64,000 bases of DNA from Duganella phyllosphaerae (GCF_001758785.1 NZ_LROM01000152.1:124001-188000); one strand, 5' to 3'. Positions 52,868 through 61,875 are shown, counted from the stretch's first letter. Made by a program: numbers and translations. The notes: generated from the letters alone by a model not told the origin.

Positions 52868-54085
52868 TCACCGTTTGCCTGTGTCTGGGGCTGCGGCTGC
52901 AGGTGCAGGTGCAATTGCGGAGACTGTATTGACCGCATCGACAATGGCTTGCACGGCGTGGGCAGGGGGGATTCCGGACTCGTCCTCCAACCCGTGCCCA
53001 ACGGCATCGATGGTACGGATGCTGCAACGAGGAGATGCCGCACATGCGCCCGGGTCCGGCAGCTGCAGATAGTCTAGCTGGCCAAACAGATAAATCGTTT
53101 TTCCAGTGTAGCCTTGCAACTGCACGACGGTACTGGCGCGGGTCTGGAATACCTGCGAATAGTAAGATCCGTTCCACACTGCTGGCACGCGTACGCCGCC
53201 GAACGTTCCCGGCATGACCTCGTCACTGACATCGCCGGCATAGTGGGCCAGCGCCTGCCGGTACAGTGCTTGCGCGTATTGTCGGCGCGCTGCCAGCGTT
53301 GCAGGCGAAACGGCGGTAGCCCCAAGAAATTCCTGCAGGCCGGCGCGGGTCGCCGCCAATGGCCGGGCCTCGGCGCAGGCGAATACGCGATCGAGGTCCA
53401 GTGTCGGTGCGCGGCACCGATCGAACGCTTTTTGCACCATCCGAACATAAAAACCGCGCTGCATCTGGTAAGCCCAGAGCGCTGACAGCGGTGCTGTCGG
53501 CCCGCCGGCGCCAACGATGCCCGCCGGTGCGATGCGGCCTTGCCCGGCCAGCAGCGTGACATGGTGCATGCCTTCAGAAAAAGCCAGCGCTACTTGCGGC
53601 AATTTACCAGTCAGCGTCAAGGCCGACAGCGCGTGGAAGACGGCCTCGGTGTCGGCAGTGGTGGTGACGAGATTGGCCGTCCCGCGCACCTCGCTGTTGA
53701 CGCAGTGGGTGGCAAAGTCGGTCGCGCGCGCTGCGAAATGGTCGCCGTGAGCACATTCGCGCAGCGGTGCAAAACCGCGCAGGCTGAAGAAGGCGACGGC
53801 ATACCCCTGGCCTGTCAGCGCCTCGACCAGGCCCCCGCGATGATCGGGCCGGTAAGTAGCCTGTTGAAGTTCCGGGTCGAAATACGGATCAGCCAGTCCG
53901 CCGGAATTTGGTGCAACGATCACCAGCGCGCGGGGGGCGTTAGCGGGCCAATACAGGTCAACCGGAATATCGATGCCGGCTTCGACAGGTGCAAGCACTT
54001 GCCGATAGGTCGGCGGGGCAGCGACAGCAGCAGGCAAGATCGTCGCGCAGACCGCTAGCAGCAAGGAGATCCAGCAGCGTCTCAC
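52868..54085 (-). CDS. Secreted hydrolase-like protein (alpha/beta-hydrolase fold suspected)
   Basis: A protein of 405 residues if started at GTG 54085, where the first residues RRCWISLLLAVCATILPAAVAA form a clear signal peptide (cut near VAAPP). The only ATG in frame (54202) lies within a hairpin/U-run and would add 39 residues before the signal peptide, so it is unlikely. Suggestive hydrolase features: APNSGGLADPYFDP, FFSLRGFAP, AFSEGMHH (nucleophile-elbow-like) and DAVGHGLEDE near the end. I cannot assign a family or substrate. Base and codon use look less GC-biased than in neighbouring genes, which suggests transfer or relaxed selection. Confidence 0.5.
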   Translation of the reverse strand: MRRCWISLLLAVCATILPAAVAAPPTYRQVLAPVEAGIDIPVDLYWPANAPRALVIVAPNSGGLADPYFDPELQQATYRPDHRGGLVEALTGQGYAVAFFSLRGFAPLRECAHGDHFAARATDFATHCVNSEVRGTANLVTTTADTEAVFHALSALTLTGKLPQVALAFSEGMHHVTLLAGQGRIAPAGIVGAGGPTAPLSALWAYQMQRGFYVRMVQKAFDRCRAPTLDLDRVFACAEARPLAATRAGLQEFLGATAVSPATLAARRQYAQALYRQALAHYAGDVSDEVMPGTFGGVRVPAVWNGSYYSQVFQTRASTVVQLQGYTGKTIYLFGQLDYLQLPDPGACAASPRCSIRTIDAVGHGLEDESGIPPAHAVQAIVDAVNTVSAIAPAPAAAAPDTGKR

Positions 54086-54170
54086 TGCACAGCACCGGAA
54101 AGCAGCACCAGGCAGATCATGCTTTTGTGGAAAAGCTTCAAAATGACTCCGTTTGGTTTGAATGTGGGCC

Positions 54171-54197
54171 AAAAAAAAGCAGCCACACGGGCTGCTT
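54171..54197 (-). terminator. Hairpin with U-run upstream of the hydrolase gene (terminator or attenuator)
   Basis: AAGCAGCC/GGCTGCTT arms (54177-54184, 54190-54197; loop ACACG on the plus strand), followed on the minus strand by eight T residues. It is a canonical intrinsic terminator. No annotated minus-strand gene ends here. It lies 86 bases before the hydrolase GTG start and directly after a 28-codon open frame. Confidence 0.7.
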
Positions 54198-54201
54198 GAC
54201 A

Positions 54202-54288
54202 TTACTGCGGTACCAGAAGTGGCTTACCTTTTTGTTTTGCCCAGCCAATATCCGTTGTCACGCAATCCACGTCAATTGAAATGTGCAT
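54202..54288 (-). CDS. Possible 28-residue leader peptide or small-RNA remnant
   Basis: An open frame from ATG 54288 to TAA 54202, beginning MHISIDVDCVTT and ending KGKPLLVPQ, immediately before the hairpin and U-run. It could be extended in frame to an ATG at 54366, which overlaps the 5'-nucleotidase start. No ribosome binding site is seen and no run of one amino acid points to classical attenuation. It may equally be a non-coding transcript with a terminator. Listed because something must be transcribed into that terminator. Confidence 0.2.
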   Translation of the reverse strand: MHISIDVDCVTTDIGWAKQKGKPLLVPQ

Positions 54289-54364
54289 CACGGCGCGCAG
54301 GTGTGGCGCGGCTGGCACGGAAAATCGGTTAAAGTGGCGTGATTGACAACCCAAACACCCATCC

Positions 54365-55318
54365 ATGGCCTATCCGATAGAACACAAGCTGGTGGTCGGC
54401 ATCGCGTCGAGCGCGCTGTTCGACCTTACCGAGTCGCACCAGGTCTACGTCGAGAGCGGCGCCGAAGCTTATCGCCAGTACCAGGAACGCCACCTCGACG
54501 TCGTACTCGGCAAGGGCGTGGCGTTTCCGTTCATCCGGCGTTTTTTATCGATCAACGCCCACCACCCGCAAGCCTCTCCGGTGGAAGTGGTGCTGTTGTC
54601 GCGCAATTCTCCGGAGACCGGACTGCGCGTGATGAACTCGATCGCCCACTACGGGCTCGACATCTCGCGCGCCTGTTTTATCACCGGCAAGTCGCCGTAC
54701 ACCTACCTGCCCGCCTTTAATACCTCGCTGTTCCTCACCGCCAACGAGCAGGACGTGCGCATGGCGCTCGACGCCCACTACCCGGCCGGCCTGGTGCTGC
54801 CGGGCCTGACCGAGGACGACGACGCCGACGGCGAACTGCGCGTGGCCTTCGACTTCGACGGCGTGATCGCCGACGACGAGTCCGAGACGGTTTTCAAGCG
54901 CAACAACGACGTCGCCGAGTTCCACGCCCACGAGCGCGAGCGGGTGGCGGTGCCGCATCAACCGGGGCCGCTGGCCGACCTGTTCCAGAAGCTCTCGGCC
55001 ATGCAGCGGCTGGAAGACCAGGCGGTAGCGGCCGATCCCGGCTACCTGCGCATCTTGCGCATCGCCATCGTCACCGCCCGCAGCGCGCCCGCGCACGAGC
55101 GCGTGGTCACCACGCTCAAGAGCTGGGGCGTGTCGGCCGACGAAACCTTCTTCCTGGGCGGGATGGAAAAAGCGCGCATCCTGTCGATCTTCAAGCCGCA
55201 CCTGTTCTTCGACGACCAGTTGAGCCACCTGAAGTCCCCTGCCGGCAATATCCCGATGGTGCACATCCCGTTCGGCATCGCCAACCTGGTGGCCGGCTCC
55301 GCACCCAAGCCGGGGTAG
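54365..55318 (+). CDS. 5'-nucleotidase (5_nucleotid / NT5C1-like family)
   Basis: A protein of 317 residues related to bacterial homologues of cytosolic 5'-nucleotidase I. N-terminal LVVGIASSALFDLTESHQVY, then VVLLSRNSPETGLRVMNSI and FITGKSPYTYLPAFNTSLFL. The HAD-like nucleophile region is VAFDFDGVIADDESE, and the late motif HLFFDDQLSHL gives the last metal ligands. It removes phosphate from nucleoside monophosphates in the cytoplasm. It lies just before mfd with an 83-base gap that holds a candidate mfd promoter. Confidence 0.85.
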   Translation: MAYPIEHKLVVGIASSALFDLTESHQVYVESGAEAYRQYQERHLDVVLGKGVAFPFIRRFLSINAHHPQASPVEVVLLSRNSPETGLRVMNSIAHYGLDISRACFITGKSPYTYLPAFNTSLFLTANEQDVRMALDAHYPAGLVLPGLTEDDDADGELRVAFDFDGVIADDESETVFKRNNDVAEFHAHERERVAVPHQPGPLADLFQKLSAMQRLEDQAVAADPGYLRILRIAIVTARSAPAHERVVTTLKSWGVSADETFFLGGMEKARILSIFKPHLFFDDQLSHLKSPAGNIPMVHIPFGIANLVAGSAPKPG

Positions 55319-55345
55319 GCGCAGACCGGGCTGCGGTGCATCGTC

Positions 55346-55351
55346 TATAAT
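55346..55351 (+). promoter_or_regulatory. Candidate -10 box for mfd
   Basis: A perfect TATAAT, 50 bases before the GTG start of mfd. No good -35 hexamer is visible. Confidence 0.35.
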
Positions 55352-55401
55352 GTTGTTCACCTTTTTACCATGCACCACAGCTCACCAGCGTCCACCTCAT
55401 T

Positions 55402-58400
55402 GTGTCCCTAGTCCTCGCCAACTCCATTCCCAAACCGGGCAATCGCTTTGCCCTGCCCACCCTGCATGGCTCCTCGGATGCGTACGCGCTCGCGCAAGCG
55501 GCGCTCGCCCTCAAGGCGCAAGGCCGCATGCTGGCCGTGATCACGTCCAGCGCAGCGGACGCCCAGCGCCTGCGCGACGAGATCCCGTGGTTCGCCGGCG
55601 AGGAAGTGCGCTGCCACCTGCTGCCGGACTGGGAAACCCTGCCTTACGACGCCTTCTCCCCGCACCAGGACCTGGTGTCCGAGCGCCTGGCCACGCTGCA
55701 CGAAATCTCCAGCGGCCAGTGCGACGTGATGCTGGTGCCGGCCACCACGGCGCTGGTGCGCATGGCGCCGCCGTCGTTCCTGGCGGCGTACACTTTCTTC
55801 TTCAAGAAGGGCGAGTCGCTCGACGAAGCGCGTTTGAAGGCGCAACTGACGCTGGCAGGCTACACGCACGTCACACAAGTGATGTCGCCCGGCGAATACT
55901 CGGTACGCGGCGGCCTGATCGACCTGTTCCCGATGGGCTCCGCCCTGCCCTACCGGCTCGACCTGTTCGGCGATACGGTGGAAACCATCCGCACTTTTGA
56001 CGCCGACACCCAGCGCTCGCTGTACCCGGTGGGTGAAGTGCGGCTGCTGCCGGGACGCGAGTTCCCGATGGACGAAGCGGCGCGCACCACGTTCCGCAGC
56101 CGCTGGCGCGAGTATTTCGAAGGCGACCCATCGCGCTCGGTGGTCTACAAGGACATCAGCAGCGGCATCGCCTCGGCCGGTATCGAGTACTACCTGCCGC
56201 TGTTCTTCGAGCAGACCGCCACCCTGTTCGACTACCTGCCAGAGGGCGCGGCGCTGGCACTGGTCGGCGACATTGACGCCGCCATCAAGCGCTTCTGGGC
56301 CGACACCACCTCGCGCCACCGCTTCCTGAAAGCCGACCGCGAACGCCCGATCCTGCCGCCCGACATGCTGTTCCTGTCGGACGAACAGTTCTTCACGCTG
56401 GCCAAGCCGTATGGCCGCATGGTCATTTCCAGGGACGCCGACCAGGGCGCGTCCGAATTGTCGGCGCCGATTCCCAATATCGCCGTCAACCGCCACCTGG
56501 AGGACCCGCTGACCAACCTGCGCAGCTACCTGCTGCCGGCCGGCACGCGGGTGATGATCTGCGCCGAGACCAACGGTCGCCGCGAAACCTTGCAGCAGTA
56601 CTTCAGCGAATACGACCTGGCGCTGACGCCGGTCGAAGGCTTTGAAGGCTTTGCCACGTCCGCCGCCAAGCTGGCGCTGGGCGTAGCACCCCTGCACACC
56701 GGTTTCGAGCTGGCCACGCCTACCGAGCGGCTGGTCTTCATTACCGAGACCGAGCTGTATGCGGGCTCCGGCCGCCGCGTGGGCAAGAAGAAGCAGGAAG
56801 CCGTCACGCAGGTCGAATCGATGGTGCGCGACCTCTCCGAGCTGAAAATCGGCGACCCGGTGGTGCACATCAACCATGGCATCGGCCGCTACATGGGCCT
56901 GACCAGCATGGACCTGGGCGAAGGCGAAACCGAGTTCCTGCACCTGGAATACGCCAAGGACACCAAGCTGTACGTGCCGGTCTCGCAGCTGCACGTGATC
57001 TCGCGCTACTCGGGCGCCGCGCCAGAAGACGCGCCGCTGCACACCCTGGGATCCGGCCAGTGGGAAAAGGCCAAGCGCCGCGCCGCAGAACAGATTCGCG
57101 ACACCGCCGCCGAGCTGCTCAACCTGTACGCCCGCCGCGCGCTGCGCCAGGGCCATGCCTTCGAATACTCGGCGCACGACTACGAGCGCTTCGCCGAGAG
57201 CTTCGGCTTCGACGAGACGCCCGACCAGCAGGAAGCGATCAACAACGTCATCCGCGACATGACATCCGGTAAACCGATGGACCGCCTGGTGTGCGGCGAC
57301 GTCGGCTTCGGCAAAACCGAAGTGGCGCTGCGCGCCGCCTTCATCGCGGTCATGGGCGGCAAGCAGGTGGCGATCCTCGCCCCCACCACGCTGCTGGCCG
57401 AACAGCACGCGCAAACCTTCGCCGACCGCTTTGCCGACTGGCCAGTGCGCATCGCCGAAATGTCGCGCTTCCGCACCGGCAAGGAAATCAACCAGGCCAT
57501 CAAGGGCATGGCCGACGGCACGCTCGACATCGTCATCGGCACGCACAAGCTGCTGTCCGACGACGTGAAATTCACCCGCCTGGGCCTGGTCATCATCGAC
57601 GAGGAACACCGCTTCGGCGTGCGCCAGAAGGAGGCATTGAAGTCGCTGCGGGCGGAGGTCGACGTGCTCACGCTCACCGCCACGCCGATCCCGCGCACGC
57701 TGGGCATGGCGCTCGAAGGCCTGCGCGAGTTTTCCATCATCGCCACCGCGCCGCAAAAGCGCCTGGCCATCAAGACGTTCGTGCGCAGCGAGGGCGAGTC
57801 GATCATCCGCGAGGCCTGCCTGCGCGAACTCAAACGCGGCGGCCAGGTGTACTTCCTGCACAACGAGGTGGAAACCATCCAGAACCGGATGGCGATGCTG
57901 ACCGAGCTGCTGCCCGAGGCGCGCATTGCGGTGGCCCACGGCCAGATGCACGAGCGCGACCTGGAAAAAGTGATGCGCGACTTCGTGGCGCAGCGCTACA
58001 ACATCCTGCTGTGCACGACGATTATCGAAACCGGCATCGACGTGCCGACCGCGAACACCATCATCATGCACCGCGCCGACAAGTTCGGCCTGGCGCAGCT
58101 GCACCAGCTGCGCGGGCGCGTGGGCCGCTCGCACCACCAGGCGTATGCGTACCTGCTGGTCACCGATGTGCAGGGCCTGACCAAGCAGGCGCAGCGCCGA
58201 CTCGACGCCATCCAGCAGATGGAAGAACTGGGCAGCGGCTTTTACCTCGCCATGCACGACCTGGAAATCCGGGGCGCCGGCGAAGTCCTCGGCGACAACC
58301 AGTCCGGCGAGATGACCGAAATCGGCTTCCAGCTCTATACCGACATGCTCAACGAGGCGGTACGCTCGCTCAAGGCCGGCAAGGAACCCGACCTGGCGGC

Positions 58401-58848
58401 GCCACTGGCCACCACCACCGAGATCAACCTGCACACGCCGGCGCTGCTGCCGGCCGACTTCTGCGGCGATGTCCACGAGCGGCTGTCGATCTACAAGCGC
58501 ATGGCCAACTGCTCGGTCCAGGACAAGATCGACGACTTGCAGGAAGAACTGATCGACCGTTTCGGCAAGCTGCCCGACCCGGTCAAGGCGCTGATCGAAA
58601 CCCACCGCCTGCGCATCGCCGCCAAGACCGTGGGCATCATCAAGATCGACGCCCATGGCGAAGCAGCGAGCCTGCAGTTCATGGCCAAGCCGCCGATCGA
58701 CCCGATGCGCATCATCGAACTGATACAGAAGAACCGCCAGATCAAGCTCGCCGGCCAGGACAAACTGAAGATCACGGCGTCCATGCCGGACCTGGCCGCG
58801 CGCGTCGCGCAGATCAAAGGTGCAATTAAACAACTCACCAACAATTAA
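55402..58848 (+). CDS. mfd: Transcription-repair coupling factor Mfd
   Basis: A protein of 1148 residues that removes stalled RNA polymerase at DNA lesions and recruits UvrA. Start at GTG 55402 (SLVLANSIPKPG). UvrB-like N-terminal domains (about 1-350; LLPDWETLPYDAFSPH), the RNA-polymerase-interacting CarD-like domain (about 475-570; IGDPVVHINHGIGRYMGLTSM), then helicase motifs: Walker A CGDVGFGKTEVALRAAF, DEEH in VIIDEEHRFGVRQKE, TATPIPRTL, QLRGRVGRS. The C-terminal domain that masks the UvrA site is present. Length is normal. Confidence 0.97.
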   Translation: MSLVLANSIPKPGNRFALPTLHGSSDAYALAQAALALKAQGRMLAVITSSAADAQRLRDEIPWFAGEEVRCHLLPDWETLPYDAFSPHQDLVSERLATLHEISSGQCDVMLVPATTALVRMAPPSFLAAYTFFFKKGESLDEARLKAQLTLAGYTHVTQVMSPGEYSVRGGLIDLFPMGSALPYRLDLFGDTVETIRTFDADTQRSLYPVGEVRLLPGREFPMDEAARTTFRSRWREYFEGDPSRSVVYKDISSGIASAGIEYYLPLFFEQTATLFDYLPEGAALALVGDIDAAIKRFWADTTSRHRFLKADRERPILPPDMLFLSDEQFFTLAKPYGRMVISRDADQGASELSAPIPNIAVNRHLEDPLTNLRSYLLPAGTRVMICAETNGRRETLQQYFSEYDLALTPVEGFEGFATSAAKLALGVAPLHTGFELATPTERLVFITETELYAGSGRRVGKKKQEAVTQVESMVRDLSELKIGDPVVHINHGIGRYMGLTSMDLGEGETEFLHLEYAKDTKLYVPVSQLHVISRYSGAAPEDAPLHTLGSGQWEKAKRRAAEQIRDTAAELLNLYARRALRQGHAFEYSAHDYERFAESFGFDETPDQQEAINNVIRDMTSGKPMDRLVCGDVGFGKTEVALRAAFIAVMGGKQVAILAPTTLLAEQHAQTFADRFADWPVRIAEMSRFRTGKEINQAIKGMADGTLDIVIGTHKLLSDDVKFTRLGLVIIDEEHRFGVRQKEALKSLRAEVDVLTLTATPIPRTLGMALEGLREFSIIATAPQKRLAIKTFVRSEGESIIREACLRELKRGGQVYFLHNEVETIQNRMAMLTELLPEARIAVAHGQMHERDLEKVMRDFVAQRYNILLCTTIIETGIDVPTANTIIMHRADKFGLAQLHQLRGRVGRSHHQAYAYLLVTDVQGLTKQAQRRLDAIQQMEELGSGFYLAMHDLEIRGAGEVLGDNQSGEMTEIGFQLYTDMLNEAVRSLKAGKEPDLAAPLATTTEINLHTPALLPADFCGDVHERLSIYKRMANCSVQDKIDDLQEELIDRFGKLPDPVKALIETHRLRIAAKTVGIIKIDAHGEAASLQFMAKPPIDPMRIIELIQKNRQIKLAGQDKLKITASMPDLAARVAQIKGAIKQLTNN

Positions 58849-58870
58849 TCAGGTATTGACCGCGAGCGCC

Positions 58871-58885
58871 TAAGGTCGTACCTTA
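58871..58885. repeat. Small palindrome between mfd and serB
   Basis: TAAGGT-CGT-ACCTTA, perfect 6-base arms. It has no T-run. It could be a binding site for a regulator of serB or a chance palindrome. Confidence 0.25.
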
Positions 58886-58929
58886 AACGAGCGACACCCG
58901 AACACCAAAGCCTACAACCAGCAAGAACA

Positions 58930-59793
58930 ATGACATCAGCCACCAAATCCATGAACTTGGTTTTACAAGGGCGCGACGAAAGCCGTGCGCGACTCGAACG
59001 TATCGCGGCGCTGACAGCGCCGCAGTCGCTCACGTGGCTGAGCGACCGCGCCGTGCGCTGCGAAGGCATCGCCTTTTCGCCGGCGCTGCGCCAGACCATC
59101 GAAGTGGCGGCCCATGCCGCGCAGCTGGACGCCACCTATGCCATCGGCGTGCAAAAGATGAGCGACTTCAAACTGGTGGCCATGGACATGGATTCCACCC
59201 TGATCACCATCGAGTGCATCGATGAAATCGCCGACATGCAGGGCCTGAAGGCGCAGGTGTCCGAAATTACCGAGGCGGCCATGCGCGGCGAACTCGATTT
59301 TGCCGCCAGCCTCACGCGCCGCGTGGCGCTGCTCGAAGGCCTGGACGCGTCCGCGCTCGAGCGCGTGTATGAAGAACGCCTGAAGCTCTCGCCGGGCGCG
59401 GAAGCCATGCTGCAAGCGGTGCAGCAGGCCGGCCTGAAGACCCTGCTGGTCTCCGGCGGCTTCACCTATTTCACCAGCCGCCTGAAAGAACGCCTGAAGC
59501 TCGACTACACCCACGCCAACGAACTTGAAATCGTCGACGGCAAACTGACCGGCAAGGTACTCGGCGCCATCGTCGACGCCGACGCCAAGCAGCAGACCGT
59601 GGAGCGCGTGTGTGCGGAGCTGGGCATCTCGCCGTCGCAGGCAATCGTGATGGGCGACGGCGCCAACGACCTGAAAATGATGAGCATCGCAGGCATGTCG
59701 GTGGCGTTCCGCGCCAAGCCGGTGGTACGCGAGCAGGCCAGCGTGGCGCTCAATTTCGCGGGCCTCGACGGCATACTGCCGCTGTTGGCATAA
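58930..59793 (+). CDS. serB: Phosphoserine phosphatase
   Basis: A protein of 287 residues catalysing the last step of serine synthesis. HAD motif I VAMDMDSTLITIECIDE, a cap domain, motif II serine in LLVSGGFTYFT, motif III lysine and motif IV VMGDGANDLKMM. The N-terminal 75 residues form the short regulatory region seen in betaproteobacterial SerB. ATG 58951 (MNLVLQGRD) is an alternative start. The EAL gene begins 3 bases after the stop, so the two share a transcript. Confidence 0.95.
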   Translation: MTSATKSMNLVLQGRDESRARLERIAALTAPQSLTWLSDRAVRCEGIAFSPALRQTIEVAAHAAQLDATYAIGVQKMSDFKLVAMDMDSTLITIECIDEIADMQGLKAQVSEITEAAMRGELDFAASLTRRVALLEGLDASALERVYEERLKLSPGAEAMLQAVQQAGLKTLLVSGGFTYFTSRLKERLKLDYTHANELEIVDGKLTGKVLGAIVDADAKQQTVERVCAELGISPSQAIVMGDGANDLKMMSIAGMSVAFRAKPVVREQASVALNFAGLDGILPLLA

Positions 59794-59796
59794 ACC

Positions 59797-60555
59797 ATGG
59801 ACAAGTCTGCCGCCAAGGGCTGTCAGCAATGCCGCGAGGCCGAGCCGCTCGGTTTCGACTTCTCTTATGCCTACCAGCCCATCGTCCAACTGAGCACGCA
59901 GCAGATCTACGCGCACGAGGCCCTGGTGCGCGGTCCCAATGGTGAGTCGGCCTGGTCTGTGCTATCGCAGGTGAATGAAGACAACCGCTACGCCTTCGAC
60001 CAGGCTTGCCGCGTGGCCGCCATCGAAGGCGCAGCCAAGCTCAATCTGCAAGGCTATTTGTCGATCAACTTCCTGCCCAACGCCGTGTACCAGCCTGCGG
60101 CCTGCATTCAGCGCACGCTGCAGGCGGCCGAGGAATTCGGCTTTCCCACCGAGCGCATCATCTTCGAGGTGACCGAGGGTGAAGAAGTGCAGGACCGCCC
60201 GCACCTGGTCAATATCTTCCGCGAGTACCGCCGCTTTGGCTTCCAGACCGCGATCGACGATTTCGGCGCCGGCTACGCAGGGCTTAACCTGCTGGCCGAA
60301 TACCAGCCGCACATCATCAAGATCGACATGGACCTGGTGCGCAGCATCGACACCAGCGTCGCCAAGCAGGCCATCGTGCGGGGCATCGTGTCGATCTGCC
60401 GCGACCTCGACGTCAAGGTGCTGGCCGAAGGCATCGAGACCCCGGCCGAACGCGACACCCTGCGCGGCGCCGGCATCGACCTGATGCAAGGCTATTTGTT
60501 TTGCAAGCCGGCGTTGCGCGCGGCTGGCGAGATCGATCCGGCGGCCTGGGGTTGA
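59797..60555 (+). CDS. Stand-alone EAL-domain phosphodiesterase
   Basis: A protein of 252 residues that is nearly all EAL domain, the class that degrades cyclic di-GMP to pGpG. Catalytic signatures are complete: HEALVRG, SINFLPN, FEVTEGEE, IDDFGAGYAGLNLL, IIKIDM, AEGIETPAE and QGYLFCKP. There is no sensor or membrane domain, but a CxxC near the N-terminus (QQCRE) could bind a metal. It is tightly linked to serB (3-base gap) and 2 bases before the alpha/beta hydrolase gene. It may balance the diguanylate cyclase at 50956-52821, though nothing links the two directly. Confidence 0.93.
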   Translation: MDKSAAKGCQQCREAEPLGFDFSYAYQPIVQLSTQQIYAHEALVRGPNGESAWSVLSQVNEDNRYAFDQACRVAAIEGAAKLNLQGYLSINFLPNAVYQPAACIQRTLQAAEEFGFPTERIIFEVTEGEEVQDRPHLVNIFREYRRFGFQTAIDDFGAGYAGLNLLAEYQPHIIKIDMDLVRSIDTSVAKQAIVRGIVSICRDLDVKVLAEGIETPAERDTLRGAGIDLMQGYLFCKPALRAAGEIDPAAWG

Positions 60556-60557
60556 GC

Positions 60558-61457
60558 ATGGCCGCTTGCGGCTGCCGCCTGCTGGAGGTGGTAGACACGG
60601 TGCAAAAGGCGATGATCCCGCTGGCGCTGCTGTATCCGGCCCACGGCGTGGAAACCACCGAGCAGTTCGGCCCTTATTCCCTCGCTGTCGCAATCGATGC
60701 AGCACCGGTCGGCGGTACCTTCCCGCTGGTGGTAGTCTCGCACGGCAACGCCGGCACGCCGTGGGCCTACCGCGAACTGGCCAGACACCTGGTGCAGCAC
60801 GGTTACATCGTCGCCCTGCCCGCCCACACCGGCAACACCCGCCACAACAACAACCGCGCCAACACCGCCGCCAACCTGGCCAACCGGCCGCGCCACATCA
60901 CGCTCGTCATTGATGCCGCTTACCAGCAGCTGAAAGACCACCTGAAACCCGACTGCGTGGCCGTGATCGGCCATTCGATCGGCGGCTACACCGCGCTGGC
61001 GGTGGCCGGGGGAAAGCCGTGGACCGGGCCTTACGAGCGCAAGGCCAATCCGCCGCAGCCTGTCCTGGTGACGCCCGATTACCGGGTGCGCGCGCTGGTG
61101 CTGCTGGCGCCGGCCACCGCCTGGTTCCGTCCCGGGGCGCTGCGCGCGGTGCGGGTACCGGTCCTGATGATCACCGGCGACCAGGATGTGAACACGCCGG
61201 TCGCGCACGCGCTCAATGTGCTCGATGGCGTGGCCGACCGCGCCCAGGTGGTGCACAAGGTGTTTGCCGGCGCCGCCCACTTTTCGTTCATGAGCAAATT
61301 TCCGGCCGAGATGACCAAGCCGGAATTTCATCCGTCGCAAGACCCACCCGGTTTCGACCGCGCCGATATCCAGGCCGGGTTGTTCGACGATATCAGCGCG
61401 TTCCTGCTGCGTACGGTCGGTACGGTGGCTGCATTACCGGATAATGAAACTGTGTAA
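60558..61457 (+). CDS. Alpha/beta hydrolase
   Basis: A protein of 299 residues from ATG 60558 (MAACGCRLLEVVD). The fold is clear: oxyanion region VVVSHGNAGTPWAYREL, nucleophile elbow VIGHSIGGYTALAVAG, acid Asp in LMITGDQDVNTPV, and His in FAGAAHFSFMSKFP. It resembles the platelet-activating-factor acetylhydrolase/dienelactone-hydrolase-like group. No signal peptide is convincing. The substrate is unknown. It begins 2 bases after the EAL stop, so serB, the EAL gene and this one look like one transcript. Confidence 0.85.
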   Translation: MAACGCRLLEVVDTVQKAMIPLALLYPAHGVETTEQFGPYSLAVAIDAAPVGGTFPLVVVSHGNAGTPWAYRELARHLVQHGYIVALPAHTGNTRHNNNRANTAANLANRPRHITLVIDAAYQQLKDHLKPDCVAVIGHSIGGYTALAVAGGKPWTGPYERKANPPQPVLVTPDYRVRALVLLAPATAWFRPGALRAVRVPVLMITGDQDVNTPVAHALNVLDGVADRAQVVHKVFAGAAHFSFMSKFPAEMTKPEFHPSQDPPGFDRADIQAGLFDDISAFLLRTVGTVAALPDNETV

Positions 61458-61512
61458 ACGCCCGGCGATTCCGCTATACTTTTGACACTCTTGTCACTTT
61501 AAAGGAATCGCC

Positions 61513-61875
61513 ATGTCGCAGGATCTGATACTCGATGGTCGTGACAGCTCGGCCAAGACCACCGCCTGGTGGTTGTACATCGTGCACGCCGTCAGCTTCG
61601 TGTTTTCGCTGGGGCTGTTCTCGGTGATTCCGCTGGTGATCAACTATGTGCAGCGCCCCGGCACTACCGGCACGTTCGTGCACAGCCACCATACCTGGAT
61701 GATCCGCTCGTTCTGGTGGTACGTGGTGTGGATCGCGGTGGGCGCGCTGGCGTTCATCACCATCATCGGCATTCCGCTGGCCTACCTGATCTGGCTCGGC
61801 GCCTGGCTGTGGAAGGCCTACCGCCTGATCGCCGGCTTCATGCGCCTCAATAACAACGAAGCGGCTGCCGTCTAG
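61513..61875 (+). CDS. Small membrane protein, DUF4870-like
   Basis: A protein of 120 residues with three hydrophobic helices (about 20-45, 62-85 and 86-105), a pattern shared with DUF4870/Tic20-like proteins. AAGGAATCG upstream supplies the ribosome binding site. A possible -10 TATACT (61475-61480) lies 38 bases ahead, together with the inverted repeat TGACA-CTCT-TGTCA. Function unknown. Its stop TAG shares the sequence CTAG with the stop of the convergent UdgX gene. Confidence 0.7.
   Translation: MSQDLILDGRDSSAKTTAWWLYIVHAVSFVFSLGLFSVIPLVINYVQRPGTTGTFVHSHHTWMIRSFWWYVVWIAVGALAFITIIGIPLAYLIWLGAWLWKAYRLIAGFMRLNNNEAAAV

Noticed and set aside
54085..54202. ATG 54202 as start of the secreted hydrolase
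   Set aside because: It lies within a terminator-like hairpin followed by eight U residues and would put 39 residues before a clear signal peptide. GTG 54085 gives a normal signal peptide.
55408..58833. A 1141-codon minus-strand open frame opposite mfd
   Set aside because: mfd is full length with all helicase motifs; the antisense frame is an artefact of codon bias.
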